Assembly: GCA_037447655.1 (NCBI GenBank)
Contig: JBBHKE010001576.1
Location: 124,001 to 188,000 of the forward strand
DNA length: 64,000 nt
Direction: 5' to 3'
Origin: Zygnema cylindricum
Lineage: Eukaryota; Streptophyta; Zygnematophyceae; Zygnematales; Zygnemataceae
Shown: positions 1 through 11,671 of the stretch, in pieces
How positions within the stretch are numbered: position 1 is the first letter of the stretch
Layout of the letters: each line of letters opens with the position of its first letter
Position numbers and translations under genes: made by a program
The notes under the pieces: model-generated
The model's input: the letters and a program-made list of their open reading frames with translations, nothing else
Database searches by the model: none
What the model was told of the DNA's origin: nothing

Positions 1-885
1 TGGGGCCCCAGCCGAAGTTCTGACCGACCAGTGCGGGAGAATTCTCCAACTTGTTGGAATTGTGCCTCATCGACCATAGGTTGACTAGCCGAGACCGCCC
101 ACAAGCCGACGGTTTGGCCGAAAGGTGCATGCATACAGTGAAGCGATCACTGCGTAAATATGTTGTGGAAGAGGATCTAGGAGAGTGAGATAGAAGGGTG
201 CCTTGGATCGCCATGGGGTACCGATTCAGCCAGCAAGCATCCCTCCACTCCTAAACTCCATATTTCATTTTGTTCGGATGACATCCCATCCTCTCGGCGC
301 TGCCTCGGCCCAAGCAGTGGTCCTTCCGAAGATGGACAGCAAGGGAACGGTCAAAAAATTGATTGCTGATAAGGCCAAGGTATTTCACCGGGAAATGCCT
401 CACGCCATGGGGAATTTACAAGCAGCTCACCACCGAGATCAACTCTGGTATTCGCAACGCCGGAGCGAGAATTTTGTCCCGTGGCAACGGAAATTTCTGC
501 CCGGGGACTTCGTGTATCGGATGCAACAGAAAAAGGACACTGTGGACATTTCAGCGGGGAGGGTGATTTTCAAAGTAGTGGAAGTCTCCAATAAGGGGGT
601 TTTGACACTTGAAGGGAAGGATGGGCGAAGGATCAAGGTAGATCAGATCAATGTGGCTCCCTCTCACCTCTGTTGATTGGAAGACAAACCTAGTTTCCAC
701 CTTCCCTATTTTGCTGATCCCCCTTTGTGCTCCTCCGAATGCCTCTCATCTTCCTCCCAAAATTTTGTACTGGTGTGTGATCGATGTGACCAGTGTTGGC
801 ATCAGTCTTATCTCCCCTCCTCTTGAGACCCTCTTCCTAAACCCTTTGCTCTCTAGTTCTGCGGGAAATGCGAATTAGGGGGGTT
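1..885 (+). pseudogene. Ty3/Gypsy retroelement copy 1, 3' end of pol (integrase C-terminal half to PHD-like finger)
   Basis: The window opens inside a Ty3/Gypsy integrase. Broken frames give the second catalytic Asp motif (EVLTDQ), then the catalytic Glu region (PQADGLAER in the frame upstream of 203). From about 320 to 660 an open frame reads the integrase C-terminal module (FLPGDFVYR, then VLTLEGKDG). It is followed by a tail ending in a PHD-like Cys/His cluster at 770-874: CDRCDQCWH, then FCGKC. Several stops and frame shifts show it is dead. The copy at 5330-7295 has the same order of modules and similar sequence, so they are two members of one family. The 5' part lies outside the window. 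An integrase would insert the cDNA into chromosomes; the finger could read histone tails (inference). Confidence 0.85.
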
Positions 886-920
886 ATTACTCGAAAATCT
901 TTGTCTTAGTTAACTAAGAG

Positions 921-1200
921 GGGGGGAAATCAAGGACTCGCCTCCACCTCTAAGGATTCCCTTCTTTCCCCCGGCCATGAGGGGGAAGGAGAGGGGGTAG
1001 GGGATATATTTTCGCCCTCCCCAAGCACTCATCCCCACCTTTGCATGCATGGTCACACGAACAAGGCGGGCAGCATTGGGCACAAACATGGTTGTGGGGA
1101 GCATTCGCACTTGGGGAAGGTAGTTTTCAGGACTAAAATGCCAATTACACGGGCAGTGGGCCCTCCTCTAATGTTTTCCGGCACGCTCGACAGCTGTCAA
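921..1200 (+). repeat. LTR-like repeat, copy A, after the Gypsy 3' end
   Basis: A block beginning AAATCAAGGACTCG shortly after a purine run (AAGAGGGGGGG at 916-926) directly follows the Gypsy coding end. The same block recurs at 2411-2690 and 7341-7555, the last also right after a Gypsy 3' end. The purine run fits a polypurine tract, so the block is probably the start of the 3' LTR. The expected TG...CA ends are not clear, so the exact LTR limits are unresolved. Confidence 0.6.
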
Positions 1201-2410
1201 GCTCGTGTGCTTCACAGGCACCCCTTTTATCTTACCAAGGATTCCCGGGCCTTTTCCCTTTGTACGGTCATTAAAGTACGGGGAAAGGAGCGCACTCAGC
1301 CGGACCAGATTCTTCTATTTTCTCAACTAAATGGAAAACACTTTATTTCGCGCCTAACGGAGGCCGGACGACGAAGTTACTCCGTTCCAAAGATTACCAT
1401 CCTGTTACATGTGACTAGTTGCCAACTGTCCTATTGGGGGCTACATTGTGGAACGACACGTAACTGTAAGGATAGTCTTGTAGATTTTGTTGTTGGCTAT
1501 CAGTAGGCAATAGTTCAGGTCCACCACCCGGGTAGAGCATTTATTTATGTGAGTCAAAGTAAGGCGTTTCACATCAATTCAGAACTTTGTTGTTCAGGAT
1601 TGTGTCATAGAAAACCGCGTGGCTTCTAATCTAGCCGGAGATAGTCGCCTAACTTTTTGCCCTGAGTGTAGTACAACCTGTTTTGTCTTATGTTTGTACG
1701 ATAACAATTCTTGGCCGGTGATTGGCTCCTAGTATTGTTTAACTTTGGTACTATCGGTAGGACAAACTTTGCTCGTATAAGGCACTTAGGGACGAGGGAG
1801 ACATGTTGCTATTTTCAGTACTGTCTCCTGAGAAAAACCCTAGAAATTCCAGCAAACTTTCTTGTGGAGAACTTTTGTTTTGCATGTGATTATGACCCTC
1901 TTGCCATCTTGTTTGCATCCGTCCTTTGTGGAAATCATAGTCCGGTTGGGTGGTTGGCACCGTCTTTCCTGTTTTGGGCGATTTGGGAACTGTGATTGTT
2001 GGAAACCAAGAAGGGTCTTGCCGGTTCCGGGTCGCGAAAACCGAGGAGTTAAGGAGGCCTTACCTTTTCGGGGGTTTTCAGGGGGAGATTTCGTCTCCTT
2101 TTGGTTGTCCACGTTACGTTTTGGGGGTAGGTTGAGCTCGCTTGCTATTATTCCACATTCTAACTTTATTCTATATTTTTCTAAGGGCAAGGTGGTATTG
2201 TTAATTCTAAGACAGCACTTTTATATTTCTATCCTTTCATTTTTCTGAGTGGAAGCATCTAGGTTCTTTCTTTGGTAGTCCTTTTGGGGCTCTGGTTGGG
2301 TTTCTTCCTGGGTTGATGGTTGGGTTTCTTCCGGGGTTGATAACGAGAATCTTTTGTACCAGAATAGTGGATTTTGAGAGGATTTTTGTTAGGCTTCCAA
2401 CAAATCGTCA
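1201..2410. other. no gene seen; probable body of the Gypsy LTR
   Basis: No coding frame with recognisable motifs was found here. The stretch lies between repeat copies A and B and may be the rest of a long LTR, because copy B starts abruptly at 2411. There is a short direct repeat near 2290-2340 (GGTTGGGTTTCTTCC twice). The open frames at 1045-1506 and 1862-2248 have no family features. Confidence 0.4.
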
Positions 2411-2690
2411 CGAAATCAAGGACTCGGCTCCACCTCTAAGGATTCCCTCCTTTCCCCGTGCAAAGAGGGGGAAGGAGAGGGGGGAGGGGATATCTTTTCA
2501 CCCTCCCCAAGCACTCATCCCCACCTTTGCATGCATGCTCACAGGAAGATGGCGGACAGCATTGGGCACAAACATGGTTGTGGGGAGCATTCGCATTCTG
2601 GGGAAGGTTGTTTGCAGGACTCAAATGCCAATTATCTGGCAGTGGGCCCTCCTCTAATGTTTTCCGCCACGCTCGACACAGTTGCACTGC
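2411..2690 (+). repeat. LTR-like repeat, copy B
   Basis: Second copy of the block at 921-1200, matching over roughly 270 bases (for example GCACTCATCCCCACC and CATGCATG with the same spacing). It is not preceded by Gypsy coding sequence. Instead it abuts, on its right side, a minus-strand methyltransferase fragment, so this junction is rearranged. Confidence 0.6.
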
Positions 2691-3200
2691 ATTGATAACG
2701 AGTGGAGCCCATAGAATCTGCTTAACTTCATTCCAGCTATTGGCGATCTGTTTTCTTTTATCATCTCCCGGGTGAACATTTTCCAAAACATACCCCACTA
2801 GTGTGTCTTGGGAATGCTAGAGCCAAGAAATCAATTTGATCATTTGGAAGAAGGTTCGACTTCGGCTGTCTTGATGCCCCTCGCCTTTCCCTGCTAGAGA
2901 GTATCCATGACACGGCCATCTTGCTATTACCACATCTACTCGCTCGAGCCTAGCTTAATGGGGTTCTAGGATATTGTCTACATACAGGGGAAGGCTTCAG
3001 TGAGATCTGCATATGGCGGATATGGGAAGTTCCTGGGGATACAATTGGTGAAGTTGTTCTAGTCGTTGTTCACTGACTGCCCGAGCATCGGGGGAGATTG
3101 CCACGGCCACATAAGATTCCACTTTATACCCTGCTTTCAATACAACTTCTATGTCCGAGCTAATTCTTGATAATAGTGATAGTATCTGGAGTCCGGAATC
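2690..3200 (-). pseudogene. C5 cytosine DNA methyltransferase fragment (retroelement-encoded), motifs I-VIII
   Basis: Read on the minus strand this gives the signature order of a C5 DNA methyltransferase. A motif I-like SAM-binding stretch lies near 3150-3195 (LSLLSRISSDIEVVLKAGY), followed by ISPDARAVSEQRLEQL. The motif IV loop with the catalytic Cys is at about 2850-2921 (WPCHGYSLAGKGEG; PCH instead of the usual PCQ). ENV of motif VI is near 2780-2800 (GYVLENVHPGDDKR). Stops interrupt it. The same domain occurs in plus orientation at 4050-5090, so the two are inverted copies flanking the assembly gap. The enzyme family transfers methyl groups from SAM to C5 of cytosine. This fragment cannot make an intact enzyme. 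Confidence 0.8.
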
Positions 3201-4050
3201 CGGAATTTATAATGACACCACTTGTCGATGGAATTTTTGATTCTCGGGTGGAACCTGCGAAGATTCCGACCAAGGTTTTTTCTCTTTGGCAAAAACAGCT
3301 GCGAAGGACTGGTCCACTTCCCGCAGAAGTGTGGCTACCTGTGATAATCTACTTTGGTATCCCTCTTCACACCGCTTGGAAATAGGGAATTGTTATATCA
3401 CGTATGCAATGTCAGTAGCGCTAGCGAGCAGTTTTGATAGAGTGTGTGTGGCATAAACAGGATAACATCCGGCTACGAGAGCATTGGTTTTCCCCCGATT
3501 CTATAAATCCAAGGGTACCACCACCTTGACCCCCTCCGTATCCTCAAGGTCCCGATCAGTAAACTTCNNNNNNNNNNATAGGAAGTGTAGCGGTAGTACG
3601 TTAGTGGTTTAGATGAGCGAGGACGTATTGCTCAACTCCGTAGTCCTATAACAGATATAAAACGCTTTGTTAAACCACTCTAGACATCTACCGCCTATGA
3701 CCTTCAACGATCCCTATGTTAAGCATTTTAACAACATCAGTCACAAGTGACTGCCGAGCTCGTAGGCCACTTTAAAAGTGCCACAGTTCGAGCACACGGA
3801 GGATTCGTATAAACGTGAGGAGCAAAATAGAATAAACAATATAATGGAGCAGACGCTTTGCATCGGACTAACTCCACCGTTCGACCTCCGTTTCAAGTGA
3901 GCTAAATTGCGTAGGGCTCCAGAGTGAAAATATAAAGATCTGATCCGGCTAGTTGTCCTCTTCCTTCTCCGTACGCTAGAGTCCGTACAAAGTGGAATAA
4001 GGCTCCGGAACTCGTAGGAGTGCAAATATGCTTAGGAGGCACACGAGCTT
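3200..4050. other. retroelement debris with 10-N assembly gap
   Basis: Bases 3568-3577 are N. On either side lies sequence without an open frame. The left side (minus strand) probably continues upstream of methyltransferase motif I; the right side is strongly decayed. The switch from minus- to plus-oriented methyltransferase happens across this gap, so the order here may be an assembly artefact. Confidence 0.6.
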
Positions 4051-5092
4051 GACACCGTGAAAATTTCACCGGATGCTCGAGCCGTCAGTGAACACTGACT
4101 ACAACAATTTTACGAATTGTATCCCTAGCAACTTCCAGTATCCGCCATCTACAGATCTCACCAAATTGTTTCGCAAAATATAGACAATATCCTGATGCCT
4201 CAACTCGTTATGCAGGAGCGAGTAGATTTGGTGATTGCATGATGGCGATGTGAAGGATACTCTCTAGCAAGTTAAGGCGAGGGACATCAGTACAACAGAA
4301 GTCAAACCTTCTTCCAGATGATCAAATTCATTTCTTAGCTGCAGCAGTCCCAAGACACACCAATCGGGTACGTTTTGGAGAATGTCCACCCAAGAGATGA
4401 TAAGAGAAAACAAGTAGCTAAATAAAATCAAGCAAATTCTAGGAGCTCCACTTGTTTTTTATGCAGCGCAACTAGGATCCAGGGCTAACAAAGTTTGGGC
4501 GTACTAGACCAATTTGATACCTCTGTCACTCCTTAACAAGCTTTTACAGAACCACCAAACTGATCCCCAGATTACCCTGCAACAACTGTTAGGGCCAGGG
4601 CGGATGGCCACTCCAGTAACTAAGGCTGACCGTCCATCGTTCTTCCGTTTCAACCAACTAGGAGCACCAAGACAAGCACTACCAGCATTGGTTTCCTTCC
4701 CCAACAGCCATACGTATCGAAAGGGAGCAACCGGAATGATATTTGACAACGGATATGGAGTTTGGACAACGCCAACGGTGGAAGAACGAGAACAAGCAGT
4801 GAGATTCCAACTTGCCAGCACGGCGACACCAGGAATTTCAGACCTCCAGCGGTGCAGCCTACTCGGACATAGTATGGATCTAAATGCAATAACATGGGTG
4901 ATAAAACATTCTCCCGCCATCTCTACCTACACCAAGGCAGGGTTGTGCTATTTCAAGCTCCAATTTGAAGCGTGCAGCCCACTTGTGCCGGTAGAGGAGC
5001 CAAAAACAATTTTCATCAAATTTTCCACCCTAGATTTTACCAAAATTAAGGGATTCTCGCTGGAGGAGCGGATTGGAAGGATAGCTTAGGGA
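4050..5092 (+). pseudogene. C5 cytosine DNA methyltransferase domain of the Gypsy element, motif II to C-terminus
   Basis: Starts near SPDARAV and continues through a shifted and damaged motif IV (DLVIA, then WRCEGYSL: the catalytic PC pair reads RC). The best part is an open frame at 4514-5089, preceded at 4430-4510 by motif VIII (AAQLGSRANKVW). It contains a target-recognition-like segment and then the motif IX/X region EEREQAVRFQLAS and RCSLLGHSMDLNAITWVI. This order matches bacterial and eukaryotic C5 methyltransferases. Downstream, Gypsy RNase H and integrase follow on the same strand in the same element, which ties the methyltransferase to the retroelement. Stops, a frame shift and the altered catalytic Cys context mean it is inactive here. 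The reverse transcriptase expected in the element is missing between 5092 and 5330. Confidence 0.8.
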
Positions 5093-5329
5093 AAGTTGTT
5101 AGCAAAAACATTTTGAGGGGAGGATGGACCTCAAGTAGGTTGGAATTCAGATCTTCCATCGGGTAGACCTTCGGCATGGGTAGCGGTTGAACCCAAAGAT
5201 GGATTGACCGGGAGCAGCTTGACCCTCAGCCAGTTGCCCGGCCTCAACTGCTGAGAGTAATAAATAGGTGCATTGGCATCCAGCGCCCTCTCTGGTCACT
5301 GTAAATATTCCTCCGTTACACTGATTGGA

Positions 5330-7295
5330 GCCGGTTTGGATTAGGAGATGTTTTAGCCCAACTAGATGATGCTAAGGCTATATATGTGGTAGCTTACGCC
5401 ATTAGGAGTAATAATCAAGCGGAGGGGAATTACATCAGCTATCACGGGGAATTACTGGTGGCGGTATGGGCCATCTAACACTTCAGACTATACATATACG
5501 GAGTCCATTTCACTCTGATTACGGATCACCAACCTTTGAAGTGGATTATAGAGAACAGCAAGCTAACTGGGAAGCTCGCCAGGTGAATGTTAATACTGCA
5601 AGAGTATGACTTCGATATAATACACCGAGCCGGAGAGATTCATGGGAATGCCGACGAACTTAGCAGAAATCCTGACCCTTCCACTAGAGATTCCATCGGG
5701 GCCCGCCACGATGAGGATCCTGAAATCAGTTTGGGACTCATTCGAGCTTCCTCTGCATTTATTTGGCTTCCTCAATCTGGGGGGGAACTGTCAGCTTTCT
5801 CTAAAGACGTGGAGGGGCAAGCGCCAATAGGAGCCGGGCGAAAAGACATTTGGAATGACCGTGATGCACTTTAATCTATCCAACAAGGTTCCCCTCCTCC
5901 CCATTTGTTAGGAGTGCAGTTATCTCAGGTTCTCACTTGAATGACGACATATGAATGGGAAAGGGGTATGTTAATCCGCAAGTGGGCAGACGGGACGAAA
6001 TAAGTGGTTCCTCCCCCGGCTGAGAGGGAGACTCTGATTTTTCGTCTTCACCTGCAATGTGGCCATTTTGGACAGAAAAGGACTACCTCCCTGGCCACTA
6101 GATCGTACTGGTGGCACGAGGTGAGGACCCAAGTCAACCGGATTGTGCATACGTGTTCCTCCAGTGACCGAGTCAAAGCAACCTTCGACAAAAAGGGAGA
6201 CGCCTAGCTTCATTCACTTCTAATCCAGGGAAAGTTTTATTGTTGGTCTATGGATCTGCTGGGCTCTCTCCACACTAGCAGACAAGGGAACTGCTTTGTC
6301 CTGGTAATGATAGAGCACTTTTCCAATTGGATCGAATTGGTGGTCTTACCCAGGAAGGAGTCTAAGGCGATTGGGGACGCATTATTGCTGAGAGTTTTGT
6401 CCCAATTTGGGTCCCCTGTAGAAGTGTTGACCGACTAGGGCTCCGAATTTGTAAGAGAGTTCTCCAACTTGTTGGAATTGTGTCTTATCCACCACCGGCT
6501 AATCAGCCTAGACCACCCACAGGCCGACGGTTTAGCCGAAAGGTGCGCACAGAGAGTGAAGTGGTCACTTTGCAAATATGTTATGGAAGAGGATTTGGGA
6601 GAATGGGATAGAAAAGTGCCTTGGGTTGCCGTGGGATATAGGTTCAGCAGGCAAGCATCCCTCCACTCCTACAGTCTCTATCAAATTTTGTTTTGACGAC
6701 ACCCAATCCTACCCTGCGCAGCCTACGCCGAAAGAGTGGTCCTTCCGAAAATGACAATAAGGGAACGGTCAAAAAACTAATTACCGAAAAGGCCAAGGTG
6801 TTTTACCGGGAAATGCCTCTGGCCATGGGAGATTTACAAGCAGCCCAGCACCGAGATCAACTCTGGTATTTGCAACGCCGGACCGGGAATTTTGTCCCAC
6901 GGCAACGGCGATTTCTTCCCGAGGATTTCGTGTATCGGATACAACAAAAAAGGGACACTCTAGACATTTCAGCGGGAAGGGTGATCTTGAAAGTGGTGGA
7001 AGTTTCCAATAAGGGTGTATTAACACTGGAAGGGAAAGATGGGCAAAGGATCAAGGAAAATCAGATCAATGTGGCTCCCTGTCACATCCGGGAATTGGAA
7101 GACGAGCCTACTTTCCACCTTACCTATTTTGTTGATCCCCCTTTATGTTCCTCCGACTACCACTCGTCTTCCTCCCATAATTTTGTATTGGTTTGTGATC
7201 GATGCGACCAGTGTTGGCATCAAGCTTCCCTCCCCTCCTCTTAGGAACTTTGTCCTAAACCCTCGGCACTCTGGTTCTGCGGGAACTGGGAATTA
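5330..7295 (+). pseudogene. Ty3/Gypsy retroelement copy 2: RNase H, integrase, PHD-like finger
   Basis: Modules in order. RNase H is at 5336-5680 (GNYISYHGELLVAVWAI, LITDHQPLKW). The integrase zinc-binding region is at 6004-6207 (HLQCGHFGQKR, HTCSS). The integrase core has its Asp at 6250 (MDLLG), its second Asp at 6430 (EVLTD) and its Glu near 6535 (ADGLAER). The integrase C-terminal module is at 6760-7080 (FLPEDFVYR, LTLEGKDG). The PHD-like end is at 7190-7290 (CDRCDQCWH, WFCGN). The frame is broken by several stops. The reverse transcriptase is missing, so RNase H follows closely on the methyltransferase piece at 4050-5092. This is a deleted, dead copy. It is the more complete of the two and defines the module order. 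Confidence 0.88.
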
Positions 7296-7340
7296 GGAGG
7301 GTAATCATTCGAAAGTCTTAGTCACAGATGACTAAGAGGG

Positions 7341-7555
7341 TGGGAAATCAGGGACCCGGCTCCACCTCCAAGGATTTTATCCTTTTTCCCCGATTAAGGG
7401 GGGAAGAAGGTGGGAAGGAGATATCTTTTCGCCCTCCCCAAGCACACATCCCCACGTTTGCATGCATGCTCACGAGAAAAGGGTGGGCAAAAGTGGGCAT
7501 AGGCATTGTTGTGGGAAGCATTCACATTCTGGGGAAAGTTGATTGCATAAGAGAG
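7341..7555 (+). repeat. LTR-like repeat, copy C
   Basis: Third copy of the block at 921 and 2411, again just after a Gypsy 3' end and a purine run (ACTAAGAGGGTGGG). It is cut off near 7555, where a Copia fragment begins, so the Gypsy LTR is truncated by that junction. Confidence 0.6.
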
Positions 7556-7639
7556 CAAAAGCCACAATTTTTTTTTTCTCTAGATGGGACGAAAGGTGGG
7601 TTCCTTTTCAATCAAGTGGTCAGCCAACTGCTCTCATCA

Positions 7640-10600
7640 ACAAACTTAATGAGAAGGACGTGATCAGCTTTCCCGACAACAACGAAAAAAAATACTTTGC
7701 GATGACACAAGCAACGGAAAGCGTGGAGGAACACGAATGGATTATGGACTCCGGCGCATCTGCGCACATGTAACGCAATTGCCATCTATCTAAAAGTATT
7801 CAATCTATTTCACCCATCAAAATTTATTTTAGTGATGATATGTTGTTGAGTCGAAAGCAAAGGGGAGGGTGTCACTTATGTTGAATGTAGATGGAAAACC
7901 TGTGAAAAGGGTCTTGTAAGATGTGTTGCATGTCCTAGCTTTTAAAGGAACTTTTTCTCTACGTCAATGGTAGAAAAAAAAGGTTTTAAAATACATCCGA
8001 GAATGGAAAAAAAAAAAGTGAATAAGAATGGGAAAATAGCTGTAGAGGGATTTGGTGGAGGAAACAATTTGTATCGGTTGAGTCTTGCAAATGATAATGA
8101 CAATGATGTTATATACTCAAGTGTAATCAGTGATTGTGATTTATGGCATAAACGTTTAGGATATGTGAATTATGATAGATTAGAAAAGATGGTAAATCAA
8201 GAATAGTGGAAGGTGTATAAATTAGTCAAAAACCAGCATCAAATGTATGTGATGGTTGTGCAATGGGAAAAAATCATAAGTTGCCTTTCCCTTTGCAAAC
8301 TGATCATAGAAGTAGCAGGGTGCTAGAATTAATTTAATCAGATGAATGAGACCATCTAGGTATCAATCTATGGGAGGTGCTAAATTTATGCTTACCTTTA
8401 CTAATGACTATAGTAGATTTACTACATTAAATTTTTTGAAAAGTAAGGATGAAGCTTTTTCAAAATTTAGAAGTATAAGGCTTGGGTTGAAAATTTGCAT
8501 GAGAGAAAGATAGCGGGATTTAGACCTGATAATGGAGCGGAGTACATTTCTAATAAGTTTGCAGAATTCCTAAAATTGTATGGAATCTCACATTGACTGA
8601 CCGCTCCTTATTCTCCGAAAGAAAACGGTGTTTCAGAGAGGATGAATAAGACCATATCAAAGTGTGCTATGACAATGATAGCTGATATCGACATAGATTT
8701 CAAATTTTGGGGAGAGGCTATGAATTGTGCAGCTTATGTGAGAAAACAGGCTAGAAACAAGGGCAGTATTAGATAAAACTCCCTATGAAATGTGGACTGG
8801 ACACAAACCAGATGTAAGTCACTTCAAAGTTTTTAGAAGTAAGATATTCATGTTAGATAATGATCCACAAAAATAGAAATTAGAGCCAAAATGCATACCA
8901 GGGATATTTCTATGGTATGATGAACATGCCAAAGGTTATAAAGTATTTGACATTAAGAGAAATATAGTCGTGGTAGCCAGAAACATCATAGTGAAGGATG
9001 AGAGAAAATGAATAGATGTATTTGTCAGCGTACAGATGAAAAGAAAGATCGAAGTATTGATTATATCATTTTAGAGGAAAATCCTATGTTTTTCAAGAAA
9101 AATATAAAAAATGCATCTACATGAACTCAAAGTGACTTGCAATCAACTTCTCCACCAAAAACGAAAGTGTTATGCCTGAAAGAGTTGCAAACTCTCCTCT
9201 ACCTCAAGCCGAAACTGAATCACAAGAAGAATCACATGTATCAACGAGGAGGACCCAACCATCTATACTAGCGACAAAATTTCCAGGTGGAGTTGGGCGA
9301 AGTGCACGACTCAAGGGAGAAAATACAGCCTTTTCTCACTCAGCACACGCAGAAGCGCCTTTAACGTTGACGGAAGCTTTTTCAAGTAATGAAAGAGAAC
9401 ACTGGGTGGAAGCAGTCAATGAAGAAATGAAGTCCATCATGAAGGCCCAAACATGGGATATGGTGTAACTTCCTCCAAGGAGAAAGGCTATTGGAAGTAA
9501 ATGAGTGTTTAAATTAAAATTGAACCCATATAATACCATAGACAGGTATAAGGCTCGCTTGGTTGCAAAGGGATATAATCAAAAGAATGGGATAGATTAT
9601 GAAGAAACATTTTCACCAATTGTAAGGTTTCCATCTATACTTATCTTACTACATTAGCTGCCATAGAGGATTTTGACATCCACCAAATGGATGTCAAAAC
9701 TGCATTTTTGCATGGTGATTTAGATGAGGTTTATAACATGAAGCAGCCTGAGGGTTATGAGGAAGTTGGAAAAGAAAATCTTGTGTGCAGACTTCTAACA
9801 TCTTTGTATGGCTTGAAGCAAGCCCCGCGACAATGGAACAGAAAATTAGATGAGTTCTTGATAGGATTAGGATTTACTAGAATTAGTTCTGATCATTTAG
9901 TACATGTGATGTGTGGTAATAATCCTAATGAGGTGATATTCATTGTTGTGTATGTTGATTTGCTTTTAATTAATAGGAAAAAAGAAAGAATTGCTAAAGT
10001 AAAATAGGCTATTAATTCACAATTTGAAATGAACGATTTGGGTGAGGCGAAATATATCCTTTGAATACAAGTTGAAAGAGATAGAAAAAGAAAATAATTA
10101 GGCTAACTCAAAAAGAAGCGGTAGGAAACATGTTGGAAAATTTTGGCTTAGTTGATGCCAAAGGTTGTGCAACCCCTATGGAGTATAAGCAAAAACTTGA
10201 AAGAATGGAGCATGAGTTTGGAGTCATATTAGATGAGGAACTTAGTCCAGAAGAGCAAAAATTTAAGTCACAAGTACCTTACACTTAAGTAGTTTAAAGT
10301 CTGATTTACTTTATGAATTCTACTAGGCACGATATAGCTACAGCTGTTGGTGTATTGAGCAGAAGTCTGCAAAATCCACGAAAGAGAGATTGGGAGGCAG
10401 CAAAAATGGTGTTAAGGTATCTTGTTGGGACTAAAAATCTTTGGCTTACTTTGGGAGGGGACCAGGTTGGCATTAATACTTGGAGTGATACTAGCTATGG
10501 TGATGTGCCTAGTAGGAAGAATATAACTGGGTATGTCATTCAGATTGGAAGTTGAACTTGTAGTTGGAGTAGTGAACTTCAAAAGGTCACGACTCAATTT

Positions 10601-10935
10601 ACTATCGAAGCTGAACACATGGCTCCGAGCGCAGCCTTGAAAGAGTTGTTTTGGATTTAGGCATTTCTTCAAGAGTTGGGTTTTACACAACACGGAACAC
10701 AAATAATGTGATGCGACAATCAGGCAACCATTTTTGTGGCTACAAACCCAAGTCACCATTTTAACTGTAAGCATATCGACATTAGGCTACATTTGGTAAG
10801 AAAGAAAGTATTTGCAAAAGTTATCTAACTTTGCTATTTGCCTGATGAGAAAATGGTTGCGGACATGCTGACAAAAGCCCTCCTAGCTCCCAAGTTAGAG
10901 TAATGCAGGAAAGCATGCGGTCTAAGTGAGTAAGT
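7640..10935 (+). pseudogene. Ty1/Copia retroelement, degenerate pol (protease to RNase H)
   Basis: A Copia polyprotein with many stops and frame shifts. The protease is at 7734-7770 (WIMDSGASAHM). The GAG-pre-integrase motif is near 8140 (LWHKRLGYVNYDRL). Decayed integrase core lies to about 8900. Reverse transcriptase is at 9470-10010 (HQMDVKTAFLHGDL, SLYGLKQAPRQWN, VYVDLLL where YVDDLL is usual). RNase H is at 10470-10900 (TWSDTSYGDVPSRK, ending ADMLTKA). Domain order and wording are close to the intact Copia at 19311-25524, so the two belong to one lineage, but this copy is far older. No 5' LTR or gag was found; the left end meets the Gypsy repeat near 7560. Confidence 0.88.
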
Positions 10936-11663
10936 CTTCTACAGCTTAATGGGAGTATTGGAAAGTAAACTTTAGTAAGTCTTAGAAATTAGAGTCTATG
11001 ACTTGGAATATTTTCGACCACCAACTATTAATTGTTAACCATATTTAGTGTGGATTTTTAGTTTCTACTCGATTAGTTATCTTTGAGTAAATTAGTGTGT
11101 ACGGCCGCCTATAAATTTAGACGTGATAAATATCTCACGGATATTTAGGGTGTAGATATTATTACTAGACAATTCTGGTCCTAGTACTTAGATTTTTGTC
11201 AGTATATTTTCAAGTGAACCTTGTACATACGTTTTAGATGTTTTTTAGATCTTTTGAGTATTTAGTTCAATTAGGAAAAATCAGGTTGACACAGAATGTA
11301 CATTCTACAAAGTTAAGGAAATGAGAGCAGTAAGTGCACTTTAATGTGTGTTCTGTTCTATTGTCCTTGATTTGGCTGTGGTATATGTTTGTCTGGTTGA
11401 AAGACCTCTTTCATTTAGAGTTACATATCGTACAATACAGAACTAATCAAATAAGTATTTTTATTTGGGTTTGCTTTTGTTGTCATGTCTGGTAATGGCT
11501 TAGTCCTTGCTAGCCCAAGTGCTCCTCCTGCATTTGCTGCTGGTACGAATATACCAATTGGTGCGAGTGTAACGCCGAGTGTGAGTGGATCACAGTGAAG
11601 TCAAATTGCCCATGACTTTCAACCAAATCTTGAATTTTGTCTGTATGTACTGATACGACGGTC
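10936..11663. other. probable 3' LTR remnant of the degenerate Copia; otherwise no gene
   Basis: Just after the RNase H end comes AATGGGAG then TATTGGAAAG, placed like a polypurine tract followed by an LTR start near 10955. A TATA-like TATAAATT sits at about 11110. No matching 5' LTR is present to confirm the limits. A short frame at 11485-11598 (starts MSGNGLVLASPSAPP) has no recognisable family. Confidence 0.4.
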
Positions 11664-11671
11664 ATATTTTG

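Noticed and set aside
4504-4920. Minus-strand frames over the methyltransferase
   Set aside because: Shadows of the plus-strand methyltransferase frame, without motifs.
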